Source: Burkholderiales bacterium
GTDB lineage: Bacteria; Pseudomonadota; Gammaproteobacteria; Burkholderiales; Burkholderiaceae_E
NCBI GenBank assembly: GCA_020248665.1
Contig: JADCHE010000098.1
Coordinates: forward strand, 1-59,939
Direction: 5' to 3'
Length of the DNA stretch: 59,939 nucleotides
A model generated the notes under the pieces. It worked only from the letters and a program-made list of their open reading frames with translations, was not told where the DNA came from and did not search any database. The position numbers were made by a program, and so were the translations under genes. Numbering within the stretch: the first letter of the stretch is position 1; every line of letters begins with the position of its first letter. This document shows positions 34,179 to 42,417 of the stretch, piece after piece.

Positions 34179-34982
34179 ATGCCCCGGAAGATCGTCGACC
34201 TGTCGATCTGGCTCGAGAACGACGTGCTCTCCGACCCGCCGTCGTTCGCACCGAAGATCGAGTACTTCACCCACGCTGACTCGTTCCACCAGATGGCGCC
34301 GTTCTTCCCGGGCCTGACGCAGCAGGACCTGCCGGACGCGGCGGTGTGGGCGGTCGAGACCGTGCAGCTGTCGACGCACAACGGCACGCACCTCGACGCG
34401 CCGTACCACTTCCACCCGACGATGGACGGCGGCGAGCGCGCGATCGCGATCGACGAGGTCGATCTCGACCGGTGCTTCCAGCCCGGCGTGAAGCTCGACT
34501 TCCGCCACTTCGAGGACGGCTACGTCGCCACCGCCGCGGACGTCGAGGCCGAGCTCGCGCGCATCGGCCACGTGCTCGCGCCGCTGGAGATCGTCGTCGT
34601 CAACACGCGCGCGGGCGCGCGCTACGGTCAGCCCGACTACGTGTCGGCCGGCTGCGGGATGGGCCTCGACGCGACGATGTACCTGCTCGAGCGCGGCGTG
34701 CGGCTGACCGGCACCGACGCGTGGAGCTGGGACGCGCCCTTCGTGCACACCGCGAGGAAGTACGCCGAGACGAAGGACGCCTCGCTGATCTGGGAAGGCC
34801 ACAAGGCCGGCCGCCACATCGGCTACTGCCACCTCGAGAAGCTGCACAACCTCGAGGCGCTGCCGCCCGACGGCTTCATCGTCTCGTGCTTCCCGCACAA
34901 GATCCGCGGCGCGTCGGCCGGCTGGACGCGCGCGGTCGCGATCTTCGACGACGCGCTGCTCGCGGCGATGCGCGCGGGCTGA
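34179..34982 (+). CDS. Cyclase-family (kynurenine-formamidase-like) metal hydrolase
   Basis: A 267-residue member of the cyclase family that includes kynurenine formamidase and isatin hydrolase. The metal-binding signature STHNGTHLDAPYHFHP (about residues 66-81, HxGTHxDxPxH) is intact, and a second ligand region AWSWDAPFVHTA follows near residue 190. The start is set by AGGAG 8 nt upstream. It is the last gene of the P450-SDR operon; a role in hydrolysing an amide, lactone or cyclic intermediate fits the family. It is convergent with the CYP153 gene. Confidence 0.88.
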   Translation: MPRKIVDLSIWLENDVLSDPPSFAPKIEYFTHADSFHQMAPFFPGLTQQDLPDAAVWAVETVQLSTHNGTHLDAPYHFHPTMDGGERAIAIDEVDLDRCFQPGVKLDFRHFEDGYVATAADVEAELARIGHVLAPLEIVVVNTRAGARYGQPDYVSAGCGMGLDATMYLLERGVRLTGTDAWSWDAPFVHTARKYAETKDASLIWEGHKAGRHIGYCHLEKLHNLEALPPDGFIVSCFPHKIRGASAGWTRAVAIFDDALLAAMRAG

Positions 34983-34996
34983 CGCCGCGGGGCCGG

Positions 34997-35015
34997 GCGG
35001 CGCCTGCGGCGCCGC
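34997..35015. terminator. Bidirectional hairpin between two P450 operons
   Basis: GCGGCGCC pairs perfectly with GGCGCCGC around a TGC loop (8-bp stem) in the 55-bp gap between convergent operons. It lacks a T-tract but could work from either side. Confidence 0.5.
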
Positions 35016-35037
35016 GCCGGTCGCGCGCTGCGCTGGC

Positions 35038-36309
35038 TCAGGCCGGGATGCGCACCGGCAGCGCGGTGTAGCCGCGCACGAAGCTCGACTTCACCCGCGT
35101 CGGCTCGCCGAGCACCTCGATGCGCGGGAAGCGCGCGAGGATCTCCTGCCACAGGATCTTCAGCTGCAGCTCGGCGAGGCGGTTGCCCACGCAGCGGTGG
35201 ATGCCGAAACCGAACGACAGGTGCTGGCGCGGCCGCGCGCGGTCGATCACGAAGCGATCCGGGTCCTCGATCGCGGTCGCGTCGCGGTTGCCCGACAGGT
35301 ACCACATCACCACCTTCTCGCCCTCGCGGATCTTCTGCCCGGCGAGCTCGACGTCGCGCGTCGCGGTTCGGCGCATGTGCGCGAGCGGCGTCTGCCAGCG
35401 GATGATCTCCGGCACCATCGAGTCGACCAGCGCCGGGTTCGCGCGCAGCTTCGCCCACTCCGACGGGTTGCGCGACAGCGCGAGCAGCCCGCCGGTCATC
35501 GAGTTGCGGGTGGTGTCGTTGCCGCCGACGATCAGCAGCACCAGGTTGCCCATGTACTCGAGCGGCGGCATGTTCCGCGTCGCCTCGCCGTGCGCGAGCA
35601 TCGACACCAGGTCGGTCCGCGGCGGCGCGTTGACCCGCTCGTTCCACATCTTCGTGAAGTACGCGAACATCTTGCCGAGCTCGGCGGTGCGCTCGTCCCA
35701 GGACGTGACGACGCGCTGGTCGACGTCCGGGTTCGCGGTCGCGCAGTCGGACCAGTGCGTGAGCAACCGGCGGTCCTCGAGCGGGAAGTCGAACAGCGTC
35801 GCGAGCATCAGCGTCGTGAGCTCGATCGAGACGTGCTGCACCCAGTCGAAGGTCTCGCCGCGCGGCAGGCCGTCGAGCACGCGGCAGGTCCGCTCGCGGA
35901 TCAGCGTCTCCATGTTCGCGAGGTTCGCCGGCGCGACGATCGGGCTCACCGCGAGCCGCTGCACGTCGTGCTTCGGCGGGTCCATCGCGATGAACATCTG
36001 CAGCCGCTCGGTCATCGGGCGGTCGGCGATCACGATCCCGCCTCGGCTCCAGTCGGAGGAGAACGCCTGGTGGTTCGTGTCGACCGCCATGATCTCCTTG
36101 TAGGTGCTCACCGACCAGTACTCGCCGAACATCGGGCTCGTCGAGCGGTGCACCGGCGCGTCGCGCCGCAGCCGCTCGAAGTAGTGGCCGACGGTGTCGT
36201 TCTCGAACAGCAGCGGGTTCGCCGGGTCGATCTGCTCGAGCGGCATCGAGAACGCGCGCTCGCGCGCGGCCGCCTGCACGGGGTCGAGCTCCAGGGTCGC
36301 GGTGGTCAT
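35038..36309 (-). CDS. CYP153-type cytochrome P450 (alkane/fatty-acid/terminal hydroxylase family)
   Basis: A 423-residue soluble P450. The I-helix LLIVGGNDTTRNSMTGG (about residues 254-270) and the heme loop FGFGIHRCVGNRLAELQL (about 361-378) are hallmarks of the CYP153 family, as are the ExxR region EIIRWQTPLAHMRR and VKSSFVRGY near the end. CYP153 enzymes hydroxylate n-alkanes, cyclic alkanes, fatty acids or limonene-type terpenes, usually terminally. It is the last gene of a seven-gene minus-strand operon and follows a ferredoxin gene by 27 bp. A GAGGAG motif lies about 8 nt before the start. No ferredoxin reductase is found in the window. Confidence 0.93.
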   Translation of the reverse strand: MTTATLELDPVQAAARERAFSMPLEQIDPANPLLFENDTVGHYFERLRRDAPVHRSTSPMFGEYWSVSTYKEIMAVDTNHQAFSSDWSRGGIVIADRPMTERLQMFIAMDPPKHDVQRLAVSPIVAPANLANMETLIRERTCRVLDGLPRGETFDWVQHVSIELTTLMLATLFDFPLEDRRLLTHWSDCATANPDVDQRVVTSWDERTAELGKMFAYFTKMWNERVNAPPRTDLVSMLAHGEATRNMPPLEYMGNLVLLIVGGNDTTRNSMTGGLLALSRNPSEWAKLRANPALVDSMVPEIIRWQTPLAHMRRTATRDVELAGQKIREGEKVVMWYLSGNRDATAIEDPDRFVIDRARPRQHLSFGFGIHRCVGNRLAELQLKILWQEILARFPRIEVLGEPTRVKSSFVRGYTALPVRIPA

Positions 36310-36336
36310 GACGGTCTCCTCGTGGGGTCGGGTCGC

Positions 36337-36657
36337 TCAGTGCTGCCCGTCGGGCATCGTCACCGTCAGGCCGTCGAGCGCGTCGGTGACCGGGATCTGG
36401 CAGGCGAGCCGCGAGGTCTCGCGACGCTCGGCGGTGAAATTCAGCATCTCCTCCTCCTGCGCCGACGGCGGCGCGAGCTTCGCGCCCCAAGCCGGCTCGA
36501 CGAACACGTGGCAGGTCGCGCAGGCGCACATGCCGCCGCAGTCGGCGTCGATGCCGGGGACGTCGTGGTCGACGGCCGCGCGCATGAGGGACAGGCCGCT
36601 CTCGGCCTGCACCTCGTGGCGCGTGCCATCGTGGGCGATGAAGGTGACCTTGGGCAT
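36337..36657 (-). CDS. [2Fe-2S] ferredoxin, partner of the CYP153
   Basis: A 106-residue adrenodoxin/putidaredoxin-type ferredoxin. Cluster ligands lie in DADCGGMCACATC (three of its four Cys, about residues 40-49) and ACQIP (about residue 86). The N-terminal VTFIAHDGTRHEVQAESG and the terminal DGLTVTMPDGQH match P450-associated ferredoxins. It should deliver electrons to the P450 encoded 27 bp downstream; the reductase must come from elsewhere. Confidence 0.94.
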   Translation of the reverse strand: MPKVTFIAHDGTRHEVQAESGLSLMRAAVDHDVPGIDADCGGMCACATCHVFVEPAWGAKLAPPSAQEEEMLNFTAERRETSRLACQIPVTDALDGLTVTMPDGQH

Positions 36658-36714
36658 GGATGGGCTCCGTGTGTGCGTGGCTCGTGTCTCGTGTGACCCG
36701 GTCGGGGCGGCCGG

Positions 36715-37599
36715 TCAGCGCTTCGCGTTCGCCGCGCGCATCGCCTCGATCTCGGCGCGCGACAGCCCGAGCACCTGGCCGATCGGGCCGGGCGCGTCGC
36801 GGTCCCACGCGTGGCGGGGCCCGACGGTGATGCCGCCGTCGACGACGACGTGCGTGCCGGTGACGAAGCCGGCCGCGTCCGACGACAGGTAGACGGCCGC
36901 CTCGGCGATGTCCTCCGGCCGGCCGCTGCGACCGACCGGGTTCGCGGCGCCGCTGCGCTGCGCGACGGTATGGGCGAGCCGCTTCGCGTCGTCGTCGGAC
37001 AGCCCGAGCGAGTGACCGAAGATGCCGGTCGCGATGAAGCCCGGGCAGATCGCGTTGACGCGGATGCCGAGCGGCGCGAGCTCGGCCGCGGCGCAGCGGG
37101 TCCAGTGGATCACCGCGGCCTTCGCGCTCGAGTAGCACAGCGGGCCCCAGCCCGCCTGCAGCCCGGCGATCGACCCGGTGTTCAGGATCGAGCCGCCGCC
37201 GCGCCGCTTCAGGTGCGGCACCGCGTAGGCCGCGCCGGCGGCGACGGAGCGGACCAGCAGCGCGTGGGTCGCGTCCCAGGCCTCCGCGTCGAAGGCCTCG
37301 ACGCCGCCCGGCAGGCCGCCGGCGCCGGCGTTGCTGAACAGCACGTCGAGCCCGCCGAACGCGTCGGCGGCGAGGTCGATCGCGGCCTTCAGCTCGTCGA
37401 GCCGGACGACGTCGCAGCGCGCGAATCGCACCGCGCCAGGGAAGCGCGCCTCGAGCGCGCGGCCGGCGTCCTCGCGCAGGTCGGCGGCGACGACGCGTGC
37501 GCCCTCCTCGACGAAGCGCGCGACGGTCGCGAGGCCGATGCCGGAGGCGGCGCCGGTGACGACGGCCACCTTGCCGTCCAGTCGGGGGGTCATTGCCAT
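36715..37599 (-). CDS. SDR family oxidoreductase (CYP153 operon)
   Basis: A 294-residue classical SDR: TGAASGIG loop (about residues 15-22), Asp after beta-2 (AADLRED, NAD+-preferring), FSNAGAG, catalytic Ser in NTGSIAGLQ and YSSAK (about 158-162), ending with HVVVDGGITVGPRHAW and a 35-residue tail. Two ATGs are possible: 37599 (MAMTPR, used here) or 37593, the latter overlapping the permease stop as ATGA. It likely oxidises a product of the P450 or of the alcohol dehydrogenase in the same operon. Confidence 0.92.
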   Translation of the reverse strand: MAMTPRLDGKVAVVTGAASGIGLATVARFVEEGARVVAADLREDAGRALEARFPGAVRFARCDVVRLDELKAAIDLAADAFGGLDVLFSNAGAGGLPGGVEAFDAEAWDATHALLVRSVAAGAAYAVPHLKRRGGGSILNTGSIAGLQAGWGPLCYSSAKAAVIHWTRCAAAELAPLGIRVNAICPGFIATGIFGHSLGLSDDDAKRLAHTVAQRSGAANPVGRSGRPEDIAEAAVYLSSDAAGFVTGTHVVVDGGITVGPRHAWDRDAPGPIGQVLGLSRAEIEAMRAANAKR

Positions 37600-38348
37600 C
37601 GGAGCATCGCCTTCTCGAGTCGGGTCATGCCCTGCGTGACGACCATCCCCAGCAGCGCCAGCAGGACCAGCAGCGCCATCACGCCGTTCATGTTGAACGT
37701 CGCCTGCAGGTAGGCGAGCTGCTGGCCGAGCCCGTGCTCGGCGGCGATCAGCTCGGCGCCCACGACACCGAGCATCGAGTAGATCAGCGCGAGGCGCAAG
37801 CCGGAGAAGATCACCGGCACCGCCGACGGCAGCGTCACCTTGAAGAACACCTGCCGCGGTGTCGCGCCGAGCGAGCGCGACAGCACGACCAGGTCCTGCG
37901 ATGCGCCGCGGATCCCGGCGACGGTGTTCGCCAGCACGATGAAGAACGACAGGCTGGTGCCGACCGCGATCTTCGAGCCGATGCCCAGCCCGAACCACAG
38001 CAGGAAGAGCGGCGCGAGCGCGAGGCGCGGCATCGCGTTGAGCACCGTCAGGTACGGCTCCATCGCGTGCTCGACCTTCGGGAACATCACGAACACCAGT
38101 CCGAGCGCGAGCGCGAGCACGCTGCCCAGCAGGAACGAGACCACCGTGCCGAGGATCGTGTACCCGAGCTCGAGCCAGAGCTTGCGCCCGGACACGAAGC
38201 CGTCCCACAGGAACGCGACGATGCCGGTGGGCTGGCCGAAGAACGCGGCCGACAGCCACTCCTGGCGCATCGCCAGCTCCCAGATGGCGAGGAACGCGGC
38301 GATCGACACCGCATGGGCGGCGACGGCGGACGCGCGCGGGCCGCTCAC
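37590..38348 (-). CDS. ABC transporter permease, NitT/TauT type
   Basis: A 252-residue inner-membrane permease of the taurine/nitrate/sulfonate-type BPD family, with about six transmembrane segments and the EAA-loop region SRSLGATPRQVFFKVTLPSAVP (about residues 158-178) that contacts the ATPase. The GTG start overlaps the ATPase stop (GTGA), and its own stop overlaps or nearly touches the SDR start. It is part of a complete importer (binding protein, ATPase, permease) inside the CYP153 operon. Confidence 0.93.
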   Translation of the reverse strand: MSGPRASAVAAHAVSIAAFLAIWELAMRQEWLSAAFFGQPTGIVAFLWDGFVSGRKLWLELGYTILGTVVSFLLGSVLALALGLVFVMFPKVEHAMEPYLTVLNAMPRLALAPLFLLWFGLGIGSKIAVGTSLSFFIVLANTVAGIRGASQDLVVLSRSLGATPRQVFFKVTLPSAVPVIFSGLRLALIYSMLGVVGAELIAAEHGLGQQLAYLQATFNMNGVMALLVLLALLGMVVTQGMTRLEKAMLRWQ

Positions 38349-39157
38349 GTCACCGCCTCGGCGGACGCACCGAGCCCGCGCTCGAGTTCCTCCCACACGT
38401 GGGCGTAGAGCTCGAGGAAATGGCGGTCCTTCTGCAGCGCGCGCACGTGGCGCGGCCGCTCGAGCGGGATCCGCACGTCGGCGACGACGCGCCCGGGCCG
38501 TGCGCTCATCACGACGACGCGATCCGACAGCGCGACCGCCTCGGCCAGGTCGTGCGTGATGAAGACGACGGTGCGCCGGCGCGCGTTCCAGAGCTCGAGC
38601 AGCAGGTCCTCGAGCTGCAGCTTGGTCTGCGCGTCGAGGGCGCCGAACGGCTCGTCCATCAGCATCACCGGCGCATCGAGGCAGAAGGTGCGCGCGAGCG
38701 CGCAGCGCTGCCGCATGCCGTGCGACAGCTGCTTCGGCCACTTGTCCTCGAAGCCCGTCAGGCCGACGCGCGCGAGCAGCTCGCGGGCGCGGGCCTCGCG
38801 GGCGCGCTCGTCGACACCGCGCACCTCCATGCCGTAGCAGGCGTTGCCGAGCGCGGTGCGCCACGGCAGCAGGCAGTCGCGCGCGAGCATGTAGGCCACA
38901 TCCGGGTTGCCGACCGCCGGTGCCTTGGCGAGCATCGTGATCCGCCCCTGCGTGAGCGGCACCAGCCCGGTCAGCAGGTTCAGGATCGTCGTCTTGCCGC
39001 AGCCGCTCGGGCCGACGATCGACACGAACTCGCCCTCGCCGATCGACAGCGAGACGTCGTCGACCGCGACGACCTCGCCGAAGCGGACGGTGAGCCGCTC
39101 GATCGAGATCGCCACCGCCCCGGACGGCAACGCGGCCGGCGGCGCGACCGCACTCAC
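38345..39157 (-). CDS. ABC transporter ATP-binding protein, NitT/TauT type
   Basis: A 270-residue ATPase: Walker A GPSGCGKTT (about residues 48-56), the family's RDCLLPWRTALGN Q-loop variant region, signature LSHGMRQRCALART (S-H-G-M in place of the canonical SGGQ), Walker B VMLMDEPFGALD and H-loop ITHDLAEAV. The GTG start overlaps the binding-protein stop (GTGA). It works with the adjacent permease. The SHGM signature form is common in this subfamily. Confidence 0.93.
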   Translation of the reverse strand: MSAVAPPAALPSGAVAISIERLTVRFGEVVAVDDVSLSIGEGEFVSIVGPSGCGKTTILNLLTGLVPLTQGRITMLAKAPAVGNPDVAYMLARDCLLPWRTALGNACYGMEVRGVDERAREARARELLARVGLTGFEDKWPKQLSHGMRQRCALARTFCLDAPVMLMDEPFGALDAQTKLQLEDLLLELWNARRRTVVFITHDLAEAVALSDRVVVMSARPGRVVADVRIPLERPRHVRALQKDRHFLELYAHVWEELERGLGASAEAVT

Positions 39158-40173
39158 GGAGCGCGATCCAGCACCAGGTCCGACACCGGCGCCGCCTTGT
39201 CGATCTGCTTGGTCTCGAGCAGCAGGTCCAGCCCCGCCTGGATCGCCTTGCGGTCGATCGAGGCCTTGTAGGTCCCGCTGTCGATCGCGATCCGCAGCGC
39301 GCGCTCGAGCACCTCGTCGCCCTTGGGCATGTCGAACTTGAAGAACTGCTGCGCGATCCGCGACACCTCCGGGAAGTTCGCCGGCACGTTGATGAACGCG
39401 TCGGCCTCCTTCACCGCGCGGATCACCGCGTCGATCACGTGCGGGTTCCGGTCGATGTACTCCTGCGTGAAGATCAGCCCGTTGCCGCCGCCGTTCAGCG
39501 CGAACTGCTCGGCCGGCTGCCGGTCGATCGCCGCGCGCCACGCCACCTTGCAGGTCTTCAGCACCTCGCACATCGCGCCCGCCGGCTCGAACATCATCAG
39601 CGCGTCGACCTGCTTCGACACCAGTGCGCCGTAGGCGGTGTTCGGCCCGCCGACCGCGACGAAGGTCAGCTGGTCGGGGTCGAGGCCGGCCTTGGCCGCC
39701 ATCCAGCGCCCGGTGACCTCGGTCGCGGCGCCGCGCGCGGTCACGCCGATCTTCTTGCCCTTCAGGTCCTGCATGAAGGCCGGCCAGCCGCGGCCGACGT
39801 TAGGCGCGTCGACGTGGTTGCCGACCAGCAGCGCGGCGACGTTGGTCACCGCGCCGCCCACGACCATCTTCATCTTCGCGCCACGCAGCACGGCGCCGTT
39901 CATCACGTCGGCCGGCCCGAACGATGCGTCGATGCTCTTGGCGAGCATCGCCTGCATGCCGAGCGGCGCGGCCGGGATCGACTGCAGCTCGCACTTGAGG
40001 CCGGCCTTCTCGCAGTAGCCCTTGGCGATCGCGACCTTGACCAGCATGTTGCCGAGGCCGGGGTAGTCCTGGAACTTGACCGACTCGCCCTTGCCCTGCG
40101 CGGTGGCCGGCGCGGCGAAGGTCGAGCACACGAGGGCGACGGCGGCGGCCGTCGACGCGAGGACGCGGTGCAT
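39154..40173 (-). CDS. ABC transporter substrate-binding protein, NitT/TauT/NMT1 type
   Basis: A 339-residue periplasmic binding protein with a signal peptide (MHRVLASTAAAVALVCSTFAAPATAQG). The mature part shows the NMT1/SsuA-like pattern: GLGNMLVKVAIAKGYCEKAGLKCELQS, then LKGKKIGVTARGAATEVTGRWMAAKAGLDPDQLTFV. Homologues bind sulfonates, aromatic acids, riboflavin or pyrimidine precursors. The start is preceded by AGGAGA. It lies 41 bp after the alcohol dehydrogenase stop and starts the importer part of the operon. An ABC importer next to an alkane-hydroxylase-type P450 implies a more polar substrate. Confidence 0.92.
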   Translation of the reverse strand: MHRVLASTAAAVALVCSTFAAPATAQGKGESVKFQDYPGLGNMLVKVAIAKGYCEKAGLKCELQSIPAAPLGMQAMLAKSIDASFGPADVMNGAVLRGAKMKMVVGGAVTNVAALLVGNHVDAPNVGRGWPAFMQDLKGKKIGVTARGAATEVTGRWMAAKAGLDPDQLTFVAVGGPNTAYGALVSKQVDALMMFEPAGAMCEVLKTCKVAWRAAIDRQPAEQFALNGGGNGLIFTQEYIDRNPHVIDAVIRAVKEADAFINVPANFPEVSRIAQQFFKFDMPKGDEVLERALRIAIDSGTYKASIDRKAIQAGLDLLLETKQIDKAAPVSDLVLDRAP

Positions 40174-40214
40174 GGTGTCTCCTGGATCGGTGTCGTCGTG
40201 CGGCCGGGCCGCGT

Positions 40215-41300
40215 TCACTGCTCGAACACCACGACGCTGCGGGCGGTACCACCCTGCTTCATCGCCTCGAATCCCGCGTTGATCTCGTCGAGCCGGATGC
40301 GGCGCGAGACCATCTCCTTCAGCTTGAGCCGGCCCTGCATGTAGAACTCGATCAGCCGCGGCATGTCGGTGCGGAACCGGTTCGAGCCCATCATCGACCC
40401 CTGGATCCTCCGCTCGCGCAGGAAGTCGAAGCCGTGCAGCTCGATCTTCGTGCCGATCGGGATCATGCCGATGATCGTCGCGGTGCCGCCGGCGCGCAGG
40501 CAGCCGAACGCCTGCTCGGCGGTCTGCTTCAGGCCGATGCACTCGAAGGCGTGGTCAACGCCGCCCGAGGTCAGTTCCATGATCTGCTTGACCGCGTCGC
40601 CGGGCGACGCGTCGATCACGTCGGTCGCGCCGAACGCGCGCGCGAGTTCGAACTTGAACGGGTCGCGGTCGATCGCGACGATCCGCGCGGCGCCCGCGAT
40701 CGCCGCGGCGTTGATCGTCGACAGACCGATGCCGCCGGCGCCGAACACCGCGACCGTCTGGCCGGGCTCGACCTTCGCGGTACGCGCGACCGCCCCGTAG
40801 CCCGTCATCACGCCGCAGCCGATCAGCGCGGCGAGATCGAGCGGCATGTCGGGCCGCACCTTCACCAGCGCGTGCTCGTGCACCACCATCTGCTCGGCGA
40901 ATGAGGACAGGTTCAGGAACTGGTTCATGTGGCCGCCCTGCCAGCGCAGCCGCTTCGCGACACCGGGCGGCATCTTGACCTCCGGATCCTGGCAGATCGA
41001 CGGACGGCCCGACAGGCAGAACTCGCAGTGACCGCAGAACACCGACAGGCACGAGATCACGTGGTCGCCGGGCTTGAGGTAGGTGACGTCCTCGCCGACC
41101 GCCTCGACGACCCCGGCCGACTCGTGGCCGAGCACCACCGGCACCGGCGTCGGGTACGAGCCCTCGATGAAGTGCAGGTCGCTGTGGCACAGCCCCGCCG
41201 CGGCGGTCCGGACCAGCACCTCGCGGCGCTTCGGCTTCTCGACGGTCACCTGCTCGATCGTCATCGGCTGGCGCGGCGCGTGCAGGACGGCGGCTTTCAT
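40215..41300 (-). CDS. Zn-dependent alcohol dehydrogenase (class III-like MDR)
   Basis: A 361-residue medium-chain zinc alcohol dehydrogenase. Catalytic zinc site: CHSD (Cys38 region), GHESAG (about residues 59-64) and Cys in IGCGVMTGYGA. The structural zinc loop is CGHCEFCLSGRPSIC, and the NAD+ loop is VFGAGGIGLS (about 190-199) with Asp in AIDRDPFK (NAD+ preference). The start follows GAGGAGATCC. It is the first gene of the operon ADH-importer-SDR-ferredoxin-CYP153, behind a strong promoter with a TetR-type operator. It should oxidise the alcohol produced by the P450 to an aldehyde. Confidence 0.93.
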   Translation of the reverse strand: MKAAVLHAPRQPMTIEQVTVEKPKRREVLVRTAAAGLCHSDLHFIEGSYPTPVPVVLGHESAGVVEAVGEDVTYLKPGDHVISCLSVFCGHCEFCLSGRPSICQDPEVKMPPGVAKRLRWQGGHMNQFLNLSSFAEQMVVHEHALVKVRPDMPLDLAALIGCGVMTGYGAVARTAKVEPGQTVAVFGAGGIGLSTINAAAIAGAARIVAIDRDPFKFELARAFGATDVIDASPGDAVKQIMELTSGGVDHAFECIGLKQTAEQAFGCLRAGGTATIIGMIPIGTKIELHGFDFLRERRIQGSMMGSNRFRTDMPRLIEFYMQGRLKLKEMVSRRIRLDEINAGFEAMKQGGTARSVVVFEQ

Positions 41301-41348
41301 CGGATCTCCTCGTGTCGGGCGCGCGACCGGTCGGCCGCCTTGCGTCCC

Positions 41349-41366
41349 TTAATTCGGATGAATTAA
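41349..41366. promoter_or_regulatory. TetR-type operator in the ADH/tetR intergenic region
   Basis: TTAATTC-GGAT-GAATTAA is a perfect 7-bp inverted repeat with a 4-bp spacer. It stands out as A/T-rich in G/C-rich DNA and overlaps the downstream edge of the ADH promoter -10. The divergently encoded TetR protein is the likely binder (inference). Confidence 0.75.
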
Positions 41367-41390
41367 ATTCTCGAACAGCGCCGCTGTCAA
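41362..41390 (-). promoter_or_regulatory. Strong promoter of the ADH-importer-CYP153 operon
   Basis: On the minus strand, a perfect TTGACA (41385-41390), 17-bp spacer and TTTAAT (41362-41367, 5/6) point into the alcohol dehydrogenase gene, about 60 bp upstream of its start. This is one of the best sigma-70 matches seen in the window. Confidence 0.8.
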
Positions 41391-41404
41391 CGACCCGCCC
41401 CCGG

Positions 41405-42067
41405 ATGCCCGCCGCCGCCCTCGCCCGACCCGCAGACGACACCTCGACCGCGAGCGTGCTGCTCGACGTCGCGGAGCGCCTGTTCGCCGAGCGCGGGATC
41501 GCTTCGGTGTCGCTTCGACAGATCGTCCTGGAGGGCCGCCAGGGCAACCTGTCGGCGGCGCACTACCACTTCGGCTCGCGCGACGCGCTGATCCGCGCGC
41601 TGGTAGAGCGGCGCCTGCGCACGCTCGACGCGCTGCGGCACGCGTGCCTGGACCGGGTCGTCGCAGGCGGCCGCGACGGCGAGCTCTCGGCGGTCGTCGG
41701 CGCGGCGATCGAGCCGCTCGCCGAGGCGGTGGAGCGCACGCCCTGGGGCGCGGACTACGCGCGCGTGCTCGCGCAGGCGCTCTTCGAGACGCGGATGAAG
41801 CTGCTCGACACGGTCGACCCCGAGGTGCTCTCCAGCGTGACGCGCGCGCGTGCGATGGCGCGCCGGCTGCTGCCGCACCTGTCGGACGCGGCGTTCGCGG
41901 GGCGCGTGCGGATCGTGCACCACGAGTCGGCCTATACCGTCGCCCGCTGGATCGTCGAGCACGGCCGGGTCGACGCCGGCAACCGTCGCGCGTACCGCGC
42001 GACGATCCGCGAGACGATCGCGTTCATGGCTGCCGGGCTGGCCGCGCCGGCGGCCCGGGCGGCGTAG
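41405..42067 (+). CDS. TetR family transcriptional regulator
   Basis: A 220-residue TetR-family repressor: the N-terminal HTH is VLLDVAERLFAERGIASVSLRQIVLEG... AAHYHFGSRDALIRALVERR (about residues 14-66), including the family's YHFGSRD/L signature. The C-terminal ligand domain is helical. The ATG used starts 104 bp from the divergent ADH start; a longer frame would begin at 41312 and overlap the operator region. It most likely controls the ADH-importer-CYP153 operon and itself through the TTAATTC repeat. Confidence 0.9.
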   Translation: MPAAALARPADDTSTASVLLDVAERLFAERGIASVSLRQIVLEGRQGNLSAAHYHFGSRDALIRALVERRLRTLDALRHACLDRVVAGGRDGELSAVVGAAIEPLAEAVERTPWGADYARVLAQALFETRMKLLDTVDPEVLSSVTRARAMARRLLPHLSDAAFAGRVRIVHHESAYTVARWIVEHGRVDAGNRRAYRATIRETIAFMAAGLAAPAARAA

Positions 42068-42344
42068 CATCGCCGGGCCCGCGGCGTCCGACCCCGAACC
42101 GTCGGCGTTCCACGCCCGCGACGGCACGCTGCTGGTGCCCGGGAACATGGCCGACGACGCGCAGCGCCCGCACGCGGGCATCCGCTGCGTCGAGTCGGTG
42201 GTCGCGCGGCTCGGCGAGGCGCGCACCGACACGGTCCTGTGCCTCCACACCGCGACTCGCGTCGATCACGTCGGCACGGGCGACCCGGCGAGCGCGCCGA
42301 GCTTCACCTGCGGGCGCTGAGCGATACGCACCGGCACACGCGAC
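42068..42344. other. Gap after tetR with no assignable gene
   Basis: This is most of the 350 bp between tetR and the convergent DUF4148-like gene. The plus frame overlapping the tetR end stays open to 42320, but its product has no clear family and no good start, so it is not called. The right end of the gap is a strong terminator hairpin. Confidence 0.5.
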
Positions 42345-42368
42345 GAGGGCCCGCTCGCGCGGGCCCTC
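42345..42368. terminator. Bidirectional terminator (10-bp perfect hairpin)
   Basis: GAGGGCCCGC pairs perfectly with GCGGGCCCTC across a TCGC loop between convergent tetR and the small secreted-protein gene. Strong stem, no T-tract. Confidence 0.6.
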
Positions 42369-42417
42369 CGGGGCGATGCCGGCGCGGCAGCCCGCGACGG
42401 CAATCGACGCAGCCCGC

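Noticed and set aside
42096-42320. Possible RidA-like fragment after tetR
   Set aside because: A short frame (ARDGTLLVPGNMADD... VESVVARLGEA) loosely recalls RidA proteins, but it has no start and the similarity is too weak to call.
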